Notes: generated by a model from the sequence alone, not told the origin. Shown: positions 31,801-41,800, counted from the stretch's first letter. The stretch: 64,000 nucleotides of DNA from Brachynemurus nebulosus (GCA_035578155.1 JAPWDM010000016.1:3302501-3366500); one strand, 5' to 3'. Made by a program: numbers and translations.

Positions 31801-33132
31801 ACGATCCAACACATCACAGCTGCCTGTACTCAGCTCGCTCAGTCCGAATATAAACACCGTCACGACCAGGTTGGCAAAATTATATACCAGAAACTAGCGG
31901 TTAAGCACCACCTTATAACCGATAAAACCCCTTACTACAAGCTCACACCAAAAGTAGTAGCGGAGAATGACTCCTGTAGACTTTACTGGGATCGGTCGAT
32001 TATTACAGATAAGACCATAAATCATAATCGACCAGATATCACCTTCGTAATGAAACAAACTAAGACCACCTATCTGATCGACATTGCGGTTCCGAATACA
32101 CATAACTTACAAAAAACACACGCAGTTAAATTGGAGAAATACACTGACCTCGCAGCCGAAATAAAACAACAATGGCGAGTGGAACATGTCCACATTGTTC
32201 CAATAGTACTCAGTGCCACCGGGGTAATTCCACACACACTACACAATAGCTTGAGCCTCTTGGGTCTCCCAAAGTACACATATGTCACTATGCAAAAGGC
32301 AGTGATCATAAACACATGTCGTATAGTACGGAAGTTCCTCAGTAATACGAATCCGACTGCGATATGTGAAAGCACAAGATCTGCTTGTACTCCATCTGAG
32401 CCATCTACAGCGAGTGAACAACACACTGACACTCATCTTACAGACACACAACACACATACATAAACACACAATACGCTAATACTGAAACACAAACACCTA
32501 ACACACATACAGATCCAGATTCGTCTGATGGAGAGGGAGGATCGACCAACTGCCGCACTATCACTGTTACCGCTCTGGTGCACAATCCTCCCCAACTCAA
32601 TAAAACACAAGGTCCGTCAACCTCTGTACCATCTAAACGCGCAATTCCAGGAACACCCGATCTTAATGAGCAATTTGATGAACCAGAACACATTTACACC
32701 AAGAAACGAAAAATAGAACGACACATCCACACACATACACGAACACACACACAAACACAAACAGTCCTTTCCCTTCCCTCTGTCCCTAATCCTACCTATT
32801 CTCTGAGGACACGAAAACGAACTAGGCATTCACAGCCGTCTGTCATTGAGCCAACATCTACGCTTCCACAAAAGTCTCGTCGTACGAACCAGTGTACACC
32901 AAAATAGACGCATAACACCTCGTTTCAAGCAACAACAAAAACAATATAAGGAGTGATGTGACAAACCCGTCCGTGAATGTACTACGGTACTTTTACGGAT
33001 TGGTTTGGCACATTACCCTTCCACAGAGCCTAATACCTTGCATAATGCCGGTATAGGTGAATGTTACCCAGTACTGTCCTACTGAGTAGTGAGCGCCAGG
33101 TTGGCGTAAAAGTCTATAATAATAATAATAAT
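28801..33132 (+). mobile_element. Dong/R4-clade non-LTR retrotransposon, apparently full length (4.3 kb)
   Basis: It is inserted between an A-run/TAATA tail on the left and ends GTCTATAATAATAAT on the right. The single long ORF has the R4 layout: N-terminal SANT-like domain, central reverse transcriptase, CCHC finger, C-terminal restriction-like endonuclease. Dong of Bombyx belongs to the same clade and is known to insert into TAA repeats, which matches the location. The last 190 bp are repeated at 35396-35594, confirming the 3' end. The 5' UTR is short (about 180 nt to the first in-frame ATG). Confidence 0.85.
28984..32907 (+). CDS. Dong/R4-like polyprotein: DNA-binding, reverse transcriptase, restriction-like endonuclease (1307 aa)
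   Basis: Expected to nick a TAA target and copy the element RNA there by target-primed reverse transcription. Residues 1-70 (starting MQWTDELNEFIVRTYF) resemble a SANT/Myb-type domain. RT spans about 380-800, with NYRPITCLPTVYK, FIDYKKAFDSVPHSW, FQGDSLSPLWF and the catalytic box YMDD at 625-628. A CCHC finger is C931-x2-C934-x8-H943-x4-C948. The restriction-like endonuclease shows RPD with D1018 and a second acidic residue D1033 (YLIDIAVP), then KLEKYTDL. All key residues are present and there is no stop. After the nuclease there is an unusual tail of about 190 residues, Ser/Thr/His/Gln-rich with KKRKI. The open frame also runs upstream through the A-run into the preceding unit, but that part is not element-like; translation from 28984 is preferred. 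A non-AUG start at 28801 cannot be excluded. Confidence 0.88.
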   Translation: MQWTDELNEFIVRTYFKVTRLETDKTGYRTKLHQEFARNYPHLSRVTEQKLADQKRVIFTNNLIPSSLINTIKTQVAHQFAQNEESQADGPPEMGSPTQNDIQQLVENEPNHHETAVNDTLLQEIELEFNTALTEFEGTDPTYRYLLPKQHTSHRLAEIVEILNNTILPKHLETCDNFIELHTAIYCGAVAAIRCNGSDVTPPVAYNSKEHKTPAWETRLNKRINNIRCNLGRITQYQQGTRSKRLNKYIHDILHKHTVHTQYEEPNKTLTEIRDTLHQKLTALAKRLRRYKTSTERKRQNQAFSRNERRFYQSLTNTVTDSNGLPEKNALHSFWANIWSNTIDHNDKASWIDTEYRNNEHLPEMPYTDITTEDVSRALQRSHNWKAPGIDNIQNYWLKHFTSTHKYLAEQFTLFIRTPNLTPKFLTQGITYMKSKNSDTKNPANYRPITCLPTVYKTLTSCLAEKINEHCQINTILTEEQKGCRKRSQGCKEQLLIDSVVLEQAKGRQRNLYTAFIDYKKAFDSVPHSWLRRVLELYKIHPSIVNFLGAIMSDWRTTLHLSIGNEKTTSDLIQVRRGIFQGDSLSPLWFCLAMNPLSRLLNETKYGYNVGTKMNSRHTISHLMYMDDIKIYAATKHQLQKLLGLSREVSRDLCMEFGIDKCRTQCRSGGKRDAVAFELEPESVMQPMDEEESYRYLGFNQDERIDHSAVKQHLMQQYLARVQRLLNTHLDGKKIIKAINTYAVPVLTYSFGVIKWTPTDLTNIEIKTRVLMTKYRIHHPKAAIERLTLPRAEGGRGLIDIRNMHNKQVHNLREYFYTKTHASHLRNSIIQADKAYTPLNLSHTEMPDSFCPLVTKEDKIQQWIRKPLHGRHPHDLNQSNVDKAASHAWLSQGSLFPETEGFMLAIQDQVIHTKNYSKYILRDSSITSDSCRRCHSKPETIQHITAACTQLAQSEYKHRHDQVGKIIYQKLAVKHHLITDKTPYYKLTPKVVAENDSCRLYWDRSIITDKTINHNRPDITFVMKQTKTTYLIDIAVPNTHNLQKTHAVKLEKYTDLAAEIKQQWRVEHVHIVPIVLSATGVIPHTLHNSLSLLGLPKYTYVTMQKAVIINTCRIVRKFLSNTNPTAICESTRSACTPSEPSTASEQHTDTHLTDTQHTYINTQYANTETQTPNTHTDPDSSDGEGGSTNCRTITVTALVHNPPQLNKTQGPSTSVPSKRAIPGTPDLNEQFDEPEHIYTKKRKIERHIHTHTRTHTQTQTVLSLPSVPNPTYSLRTRKRTRHSQPSVIEPTSTLPQKSRRTNQCTPK

Positions 33133-33990
33133 AGCTGGGCTAAAATCCATCCTTCACGTCCACGGCGTGCCCGGCGGGCGCTAGCTTCGGCTAGCTGGCA
33201 GACGAGGCTCTGGTTTGTTAATAAATAGGACAATCACAAAATCTTTTTTTAGCACATAAGTTTTGTTATTGTTTGTGTTCTATATTTGTGTTTTTCGGCC
33301 GCTGGGGGCCCTCGGGTTCCCAAAAGTGTTGTTAGTTCCCGTTACATCATTGAATGGCTTTGGACTTTCGGGGTGCAACGGGCTGTCTGTGATATGTGAG
33401 CTGTGATATTGTATCTGTGATATTTCGTTGTTGCTTCTGTTGTTATTGTTGTTTGTTTTTATTTTCTTACTAGCGGAGGCCACTAGTGCCTCCAGTAGTG
33501 TTGTTATAACTCCATTGTACTGGTGGGTGGTTCCAGGCCCCCATGAGTACAATGGAATTCTGTGATATTATCTGTGATATTTCTTTCTTTTTTTTTTCTT
33601 TATGTTCTTTTGTGATACTGCACTGTGATATTTATTTCTGAGATTGTCTAGTCAGGTTCCTCCACCCCGAGACCCTTTACACCTCGGGGGGAGCTTCATC
33701 GTTGGTTTTCAGTCCTTGGTGCCCGGACGTTCTGGTTAGTACTTAGCGTACCGCCACCAAGGACTTTCCGCTCTTTATGAAGCCCTGGGATGGCAGGGCT
33801 CATCGGTGAATTTTATTATATGTATGTTTGTCCATTGTCTAGTGCATTTATGTGTCCCTGTCTTTACGTGTTGTTTTTATCTATATCGTGTGTGGCGGCG
33901 CATGCCCTCAGTTGGCGATGCCGCCGGGTGCTGCTGACTGCGCCATCCACCGGCAGCAGTATCCCAATAAAATTTAAAAAAAAAAAAATA

Positions 33991-34028
<38 letters not shown>

Positions 34029-34035
34029 CAACAAC
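33133..34035 (+). mobile_element. Non-coding hairpin retroelement unit, short form (0.9 kb)
   Basis: It begins AGCTGGGCTAAAATCC directly after the TAA tail of the Dong-like element and ends in GGCGGC..GCCGCC, CTGCTG..CAGCAG, AATAAAATTT, an A-run and (TAA)n plus (CAA)n. Hairpins include CTAGCGGAGGC..GCCTCCAGTAG (about 33470-33505) and the CCTTGGTG..CACCAAGG stem near 33714-33763. It carries at least seven CTGTGATA-type motifs, three of them within 30 nt at 33389-33420. No ORF. Confidence 0.75.
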
Positions 34036-35395
34036 AGCTGGGCTAAAATCCAACCTTCACCTTCAGCAGGCTGACGAGGCTCTGGTACCGTGTTTCGACA
34101 AGGATGATCGTGTGGAGGGGACGATGTCGTATCCCCCGAGTGAGTGTTATGCTTGCGTCAGCTTGAGTTTCATTAATAGTACCTTCACCGGAATTCAACG
34201 CGTCGCCAGTGCTGCATACTCCAGTGGGCGTGATCTTCGGAGTCCGACGATACCGTTCGGATGTGTCGAAAAGGTGATATTGCGTCTGTGATTTATGTAA
34301 AAATTGTGATCTGTGTCTGTGATAGTTGTTATGCCACCTTGGGTTCTCATGCCTGCGGTGGTACTTTTTAATTGTTACTGTGATGTTTCCCTGGCCTTGT
34401 TCTTGTCATTTCGATGGGTAGGAATGCGGCTCCCGACGCACTCGTTCTCATCGGCCACACGTACGAGTCGACGTCTGCCCGAACAACTTGAGCGAGCTCG
34501 CCCAGCAAGGAGACGTCGTCGTCCCTCGTACGGATGCGTTCGTGGGCGTTGATATGGCGGCTTCCGCCCCGTCGAAGTGATACGAACACAGGTCAGATGA
34601 AGGCTATGTGATACTCTGTGGCATTGTTCCGTTCTCTGTAGCCTCGACTCGGACGAACGTGGCCTAGTCATCGTACCGGTCTCCCGTGTAGGTTGACCCC
34701 GACATCTGACAGAACGGCACATGTACGCAGTAATCAGCTATCTGACAGAACAGTACATGTTGCTCAGTAATCAGATGTCACTGTCCCTATACGTGTGAGT
34801 TCCTAGGTGTTGACGAAGCCATTTCGGAATTGTTGAGACTATGGGGAGCGGAATCGTGCCACAGAGCAAGAAATTTTTTAAAATCTGTGATATTGTTGTT
34901 TTTATTTTTTAATAAGATTGTTTTAATCTGTTTTGTTTTAACGATGCACCACTGAGGCCTTTTCCACCCGAGGTGGTACATCATCTTTTTATTCTTATCT
35001 GTAATATTTTGTTGTGCCGCTGTGGGCTTGCTGTTGTGGCCCTTCAGCGGTTTTGTTTTTAACTACTTATTGCGGCACTGGTCGGCCTGTGGCTCCCCAG
35101 TGACGTAATAAGATTTTTTTTTTAATATTGTCTGATAAATTTTTTGAGTGTTTTCTAGTCAGTTTTCTCCACTCCGAGGCCCTTTACACCTCGGAGTTTC
35201 ATCGTTGGTTTTCAGACCTGGTGGCCGGACGCTCTGGCTAGTACTTAGCGTGCCGCCACCGGGGACTGTCCACTCTTTGTGAAGCCCTGGGATGGCAGGG
35301 TCCATCGTTGAATTTTATTATGTGTATGTTTGTCCTTTGTCTATTGCATTTATGTGTTCCTGTCTTTATGTGTTGTTTTTATCGTTTTTCCTCAC
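34036..35395 (+). mobile_element. Non-coding hairpin retroelement unit, 3' end lost
   Basis: It begins AGCTGGGCTAAAATCCAACC after TAA/CAA repeats. It shares with the unit at 17.8 kb the branched segment CGACGTCT (about 34468) pairing AGACGTCG (about 34510), with GAGCGAGCTCGC between. CTGTGATA-type motifs lie near 34319, 34609 and 34884. It stops inside the CTTTATGTGTTGTTTTTATCG segment that precedes the GGCGGC stem in sister units, where a Dong-like 3' end is joined. Confidence 0.72.
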
Positions 35396-35594
35396 ACAAT
35401 ATAAGGAGTGATGTGACAAGCCCGTCCACGAATGTACTACGGTACTTTTACGGATTGGTTTGGCACATTACCTTTCCACGGAGCCTAATACCTTGCATAA
35501 TGCCGGTATAGGTGAATGTTACCCAGTACTGTCCTACTGAGTAGTGAGCGCCAGGTTGGCGTAAAAGTCTATAATAATAATAATAATAATAATA
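35396..35594 (+). mobile_element. Severely 5'-truncated Dong-like 3' end
   Basis: 199 bp match 32941-33132 almost exactly, from ACAATATAAGGAG to GTCTATAATAATAAT. They include the inverted pair TACGGTAC..GTACTGTCC and the terminal stretch GTGAGCGCCAGGTTGGCGTAAAAG. It ends in (TAA)n and closes the array; to the right, anonymous AT-rich DNA begins. Confidence 0.9.
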
Positions 35595-35859
35595 GTATAA
35601 ATAAATAAAATGAATTATATAATTCAATTTATACAGATACAATTTTGTGTTATTTTATTTTTTAATTTTTTCTCGTTCCAATAAAAATATTCCTACTGTC
35701 ATTAAAAACGCAACTTATTTTCATTAAAAAAATTCATTCAAGTGAATTAGCTAAATTCTAAATAATTAACAACACATTTTTTAACAACTTTCACGTATTA
35801 TTGTATTAACAAGAAATTTTATCTAAAATCTAGTACAATATTACTCTTGTATTTAAATT

Positions 35860-36110
35860 AGCACAACTGTGAATAAAATCATATCGTGTACATCTCTAGG
35901 ATACGATGATTCTAGCATACATAGTTTATAATCAGTAATAGCGTTCGGTATACATTGTATACATACATTCACCCTTCTCTCAAAAACATGGAAAGTGAGA
36001 CAGGAATATACAAATATCTCAAAGTAAGGCAAAAGCACTTCAAAACAAGTGTAATGTACTTAAAAGTAAGAGCAAGTCACTTTGGCTAACTGTGGTACGA
36101 ATGCGCCCAT
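35860..36110. mobile_element. Diverged partial copy of the 383-bp inverted-repeat element
   Basis: The stretch from GATACGATGATTCTAGC through TTCACCCTTCTCTCAAAAACATGG to CACTTTGGCTAACTG parallels the right half of the element at 40510-40892 with substitutions and lacks the left arm. Confidence 0.65.
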
Positions 36111-36473
36111 TTATCTCAACATCACCACTTGAACTAATTAACGCTGTCAGTTCTGACCGGTTCTGACGCCAGTTCTTCTGGTTTTTTGATAATTCACAAA
36201 ATCTTTTTCTTGAAGACATATCCTAATTAAAAATATTTTCAATATATAAAAAATTTAATGATCACAAATTTATTCCTTAAACCTATTTAATACATACTTT
36301 ATCTATTTATATCTTATAAACTGATGCACAAAACAAATTTCAATAAAGCATGTTTTCAATTTCATAAAAACATCAACTGTATTAAATTCTTGGTTATAAT
36401 TTAAAAATAATGGAAATAAAGATTTTAAAACGCATGTGTCAAATCTAATTCGTTTATAGTTCGGAAAAAAGAT

Positions 36474-36848
36474 GGCTGTGTTTGGCAGAAAAAAATTCTT
36501 TAAAGCGCTTTAAAGCAAAATGGCGATTTACTAAGAATAACAAAGCACCAAAAAGCAAAATGTCGTCGCAAATACCTAAACATAAGAACCTCAATAAGAG
36601 TTATTTGTAGGAAAATTTGTTGTTTCTTTCATATATATCACAATATGGATAACATTATAGGTCGTATTATTGAAGAATCATTAAAGTAAACAACTATATA
36701 GCAGAATTTTGTAATTTATCTTAACAAAATTTAAATTTGGTGTAAGACAGAATTGCGTGTCACTTGATTTTTGTCCTGGCAGAAAATTAGTCAGCAATAT
36801 GAAGCGGCTTCAAGCGCTTAAAGAATTTTTTTCTGCTCGAACACAGCC
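36474..36848. mobile_element. MITE, 375 bp, with 3-bp target duplication GAT
   Basis: The left end GGCTGTGTTTGGCAG and right end CTGCTCGAACACAGCC are inverted copies continuing for about 40 bp (AAAAAAATTCTTTAAAGCGC and its mate). GAT flanks both sides (36471-36473, 36849-36851). No ORF. Confidence 0.75.
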
Positions 36849-38434
36849 GATTTCTTAAATGAGCTCTTAATTAAGAGTTCTTACGAAGTCAGAAAAAGGA
36901 ATTCTAAAAAAGTTTTTAATCAACAGTTCTTAAAAATGACGTAATTAAGGCATTATATTCATAATTCGTGAGAAGGTCTTCAAAAAGACTTCTTTTTAAA
37001 GTTTTAAAACGTCCTATTGCTAGCTGGAAGATGGGCAAAAATATACATGATTGTTGACATAATTTAATTTTTCAAAACATTTTTAGCAAATCCTTTGCAC
37101 TTGAGATAAAACAGCAATTTTTTAAACCAAAGTTTATAACCTAGATGCCTAGAAAGGGAAACATCTATTAGTATTATTCACATAGTTTTAAATATTATAA
37201 TATATTACTTCGCCTACCTTTCACAGTAAATTACAGAACATGAGTATCTTGATATCCAAACAAGTCGATTTCAAATATTAATTCAATATTTTATTTTCAG
37301 TTCTATTGACTTTTGATTTAGTATATTTCAAGTTCAGTAAGGAATTAAAGATATAAATAATATAAATATTAAAATAAGAAATAAAAAAAAAAAACTGTAC
37401 ACTACTTTTAATTCAAAAATCACTACAAAATATGTATACAAAAACGTTAAAAGTTGACAATGAATGGGGTATTTGATAGTATCAAAGAAAAAGTTTTAAT
37501 GAAAATTAATAATAAAAGACAGCAATTTATTATGTTAATTCATCCTATCATTATTTAATTTAAAAGAAAAAAAATAATATTTTTCAGCTACAAATTACGT
37601 CAGCAGAAATAAGCTGTGGTGTTGCTTTCTCTTATATTTCAACACTGTCGCCACTAGGGTCGCTACGTAAATTCCGGTTAGCAAATATAACTATGGAAAT
37701 TAATTTGAATTTAATTAATTTTTTTAGAAACCAACAATTTTTTTCCTAGTTATAAGAAAAATAAACAGTTTTTTTTCTTAGTTACATTACACCTTTTGCT
37801 ATCTAGAGAATGTGACGTAATTGAAGCTAATGAACGTTTTAGCGCAAATTTTGAAAACAAATATCAAATTAATTTTTTCTAACGATTTTCGGCATTATTT
37901 TTAAAAATTAAAATTATATACATGCATAATACATTATCAATAGATTCTGTCTAATAAACTTAAATACCTATTATCAGTTACAACAACGAACTGCGCAAAA
38001 ATATGCTCAGTGTTGTCAGAGTTGAAACAAGATTGAAAAAGTAATTTTAAAATAAAAGCATTGTAACTAAATACATCTTATATTTATGATTTCTAAAAAC
38101 ATTTATTTTGTAAAATTAAATAATTTTTCATAAAATTTAAAAATAAAACGTATTTTTAAATAAATTTATATTCAAAAGAAATTTTAAACTTGACAACGCT
38201 GCATTTTCGCTTTTTATAATAAAATTAATAAAAGACGTAGGTCTGGTCGCCTGTATATCTCAAAGCATTAGAAAATACGCTGTTTTTCATCTTTTTCTTA
38301 TTAAAATTACATTTATTTTATATATAGGGAGAGTTTTGGTGATTTTGGATTATTAAAATATGAAATTTTGGAATAAATGATCACCGAATTATATTAAACA
38401 ATTTATATAATAATCACCGTATTATATTTCAGTG

Positions 38435-38884
38435 CAGTGCCTTTTGACGGTACGCAACACATTTTAAATATATTTAACTATTTTTCTGATCGTTTAAAGT
38501 TCACTATAGAAGCAGAAGAAAAAAAAACTCTCTTTTCTGGATGTATAAATTTTAAAAGACAGTGAAAACAGACTTACACCTATTTGGCATAGAAAATCTT
38601 ATTATTCTTCCAGACTAATCAACTGGTATTCCAATCATCCAGTACATGTAAAGCGTAATACTGCGTATAGTATTATTAATCGTGCTATAAATTTAACACA
38701 CCCCGAACATCGACCTGCGGCGATAAAAATAGCCAAAAACATCTTAATTAAAAACAATTTTCCCCAGTCAGTAATCGAGAATATATCAAAAATGATCGTT
38801 CACCGCGCATACAATAGAAACTGTATTTCTTCTAATAATCATACACATAACAGACCGATAAAGAAAATAAACATATCTCTACCA
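38435..38884 (+). pseudogene. Penelope-like element, part 1: C-terminal end of the reverse transcriptase
   Basis: Degenerate + strand reading gives a typical Penelope-like RT end: FSDRLKFTIEAEE (about 38478-38520), a FLD-like stretch, then RLINWYSNHPVHVKRN (about 38615-38660) and AIKIAKNILIKNNFP (about 38725-38765). Several frame breaks. It stops at CTACCATATA, where a large DNA transposon is inserted. Parts 2-4 lie at 43145-43210, 44739-44990 and 45951-46090. Confidence 0.65.
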
Positions 38885-38888
38885 TATA

Positions 38889-41800
38889 CAGGGTGTAAAA
38901 TAAATAAGTTCCATCCTTTTGAGAGATGGTTTTTCTCGGTTTAAAATTGCCGAAGACATAAAAATTTTTTCGGAATTCGCTATCTGAGAAAATCGCATCC
39001 CAGCCAGCTCATCGTTTAATATAAATTTCTCTGAATACGCCTCTGACCAAACTAAAATTATTCGCAGCCTGTATAATAAACATTTTTTTAAAAATAAAAA
39101 TAATTTTTTTTTTATTTTACGACAATATGTAAACATCTGCTGACTTTTGAATTGATATGTACTGTATCGTACAAAAAAACCGAACATAATTTTTCATAAA
39201 TTTTGGGTAAATATATTTGAAATATTTTTGTAGGTTCTTATTTCACAGGACGTTATGAATATTGCAAGAACCGTAACTCTGGTATTAGTATAAAACATTG
39301 TTGCATTTCTTTAATTGCAAATATTTAGTTGCATTACTTTAATTACAAGTATTAATTTAATTACAAATTACATTAAAAATTACACTGGAATTTTCAAACA
39401 AACCAAAATAAAAACTTTCCTTTAACTGTCATAAAACATTGTTGTTAATTTTTGGTACATAACACAGATTAAAAAGTGAATTTTTATTCATAACTGAGTA
39501 ACTTTAGCGGAAAACTGTAACAGAAAATTCCAAACTTCGGCATTAATTATCATTATTGTAAAATTCTTTTACCAAATTTGTTCTATTATACCAACAAGCT
39601 GAAACAAAACAGTACACATTTAAATAATAATTTATGTACCTGCGACACACATCAAAATAAGAGTACTACTAATAATAAAATACTACATAAATACATTTAA
39701 TAAGAAATACCATATAAATATACCGTAAAGTAAATGTCCCAAATTCCGATACTTAGAGGAAGTAAAAAAACATATTTTACTAGAATAATTTAAAATGCGT
39801 TGGAAAGGCTCAAAGTCTTTTGTCAACAGCCAGACCAAAATTTTTACTTTAGATAAATTATCACTTAAGAAAAATAGAAAGATAAAATACAAAAAATTAC
39901 AATTTTTTTACTACTGCAATGGCACATAATTTCGACATCTACCATAAGAACTTAGCTCTAAATTCAATACCTTTTTGAACTTATTTTCGTGTTTTAAATT
40001 CAACAGTTGTCCATAATTTTGACTATAAACGTTTTAGCTCAAATAAAAAAGAAAGAAAAATTGATAAAGATGCATTTAAGTATAATTTATTGAAAAATTG
40101 CTTTATTTATTACACGTATATATTAGTTAATAATGTACTTTTCCAATTTCTGCTAATATAAAAATCAATACTATTTTATATATTTCGCAAAATAACTAAT
40201 TGATCATTAATTTTAGTACAATATTTGTTAAAAATAAATCGAAATATACAAAAGGTAGTATTACCTAATGTTCATAGATATCTCTGATATAAAAAACGAA
40301 TGTTTAAAAAAACACTTTAAAATCATATAAACGTCTGATTTTAGGACACTGTCTGATTTTGGGTCATTTACCTTATGTATTGATTCATTCAAATTGATAA
40401 ATATTCGTGTTCAGTTCCCAGTGTGTCAAAATCGTCAAAACATTCAGACAATCATATCATCAACGATCGATAATCAAAGAGTTGGCCAAGTGCGTATTTA
40501 ACACACATTGGGAGCATTCGAAACGCACCTAGCCAAAGTGTCTTCATCTTACTTTTAAGAACATTACACTTGTTTTGAAGTGCTTTTGTCTTACTTTTGA
40601 GATATTTGTGTATTCCTGTCTCACTTTCCATGTTCTTGAAAGAAGGGTGAAGGTATGTATACGATGTGATACGATGTCTACCGAACGCTATTACTTGATT
40701 ACATATAAACTATGTATGCTAGAATCATCGTATCACATCGTATACATACCTTCACCCTTCTCTCAAGAACATGGAAAGTGAGACAGGAATATACAAATAT
40801 CTCCTAAGTAAGACAGAAACACTTCAAAACAAGTGTAATGTTCTTAAAAGTAAGATCAAGACACTTTGGCTAGGTGCGTTTCGAATGCTCCCATTAAATC
40901 GAGTTCTTTGTGTTTCTGTATTTTTGGGGATAAAATACATCGCATGGCATATTTTTTTACGGTTTACTCTGAAAATAAATAAATATATTCGAAAATGTTA
41001 TTTGCACTTGTGTTACTTAAGGGTCAATTAAGTAGTAATTGGATTCCTTACAAACCACATGGACTTTGAAATACAATATTTCTGAAACAAGGTATAAAGA
41101 TTAAAAGTTGTTAAAAGAACCTTAACTTGATTTTAAAAGATTTTTCTAATGATAGGCGGCAAACAGTATACATATAATTATTTTTGAAGGAACTTACGAA
41201 AAAAATTTTCAACATTTCTCTTAATAATTTTGATTTGAATTTTTGGAAATGCTATCTAATATCAGAATATACTTTGACGTAAAATTTCACTTACTGAGAA
41301 CAATTTTTCCTATTTTAAATTATGTACTTAAAAGTGTTTATGCCCAGCTTCAAATACGGAAGATAGGTACCATAAGAAATTAAGAAAGAAATTGTTTTAC
41401 TGACGGTTAATTGAGATATCTATCTGTAGCATGTATTAGATTTGCAAAATTTCGTGTTCATACATCCAAAGGCGTGGAATTTCTGAAAATGTTGCAATCA
41501 AAAAATTATAAGAGCTTCCAGAGTTTTTCGGAACCCCAATTTTTGAAAATTATTTTTTAAGAAACATAAACATAATATTTTATGACGTGTCAGGCGTGTC
41601 AATGTCAACTGGATATATTTATGTGTTCTGGAAACACCAGTAACTTATTTATTTTATATGTATTTGTAGTTGTATGTGTATGATTGGTATTATTATCAAT
41701 AATAAAACAGTACATTTTTCGTTTTGAAAAGAAGGATATTTTTAACAATACAGGTACTGGTTTAAGCTCGGACTGGTTTAAGCTGTTGCATGAATTAAAT

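Larger units (their letters stand above)
35595..38434. other. AT-rich intergenic DNA; no gene seen apart from two MITE-type elements
   Basis: No coding region of credible length or family resemblance on either strand. Two inverted-repeat element sequences (35860-36110 and 36474-36848) are listed separately. The rest is A+T-rich with homopolymer runs. Confidence 0.5.

Noticed and set aside
29110..32829. Numerous minus-strand ORFs under the Dong-like gene
   Set aside because: Shadows of a long coding frame on the + strand; no motifs of their own.
13781..35594. Telomere assignment for the TAA-linked array
   Set aside because: The head-to-tail order is suggestive, but no telomeric repeat (for example TTAGG runs) is present and anonymous DNA continues on the right. 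It is kept only as an analogy.
38879..39187. 102-aa minus-strand ORF at the left end of the 4256-bp insertion
   Set aside because: It spans the inserted element edge and resembles no transposase; probably chance in A+T-rich DNA.
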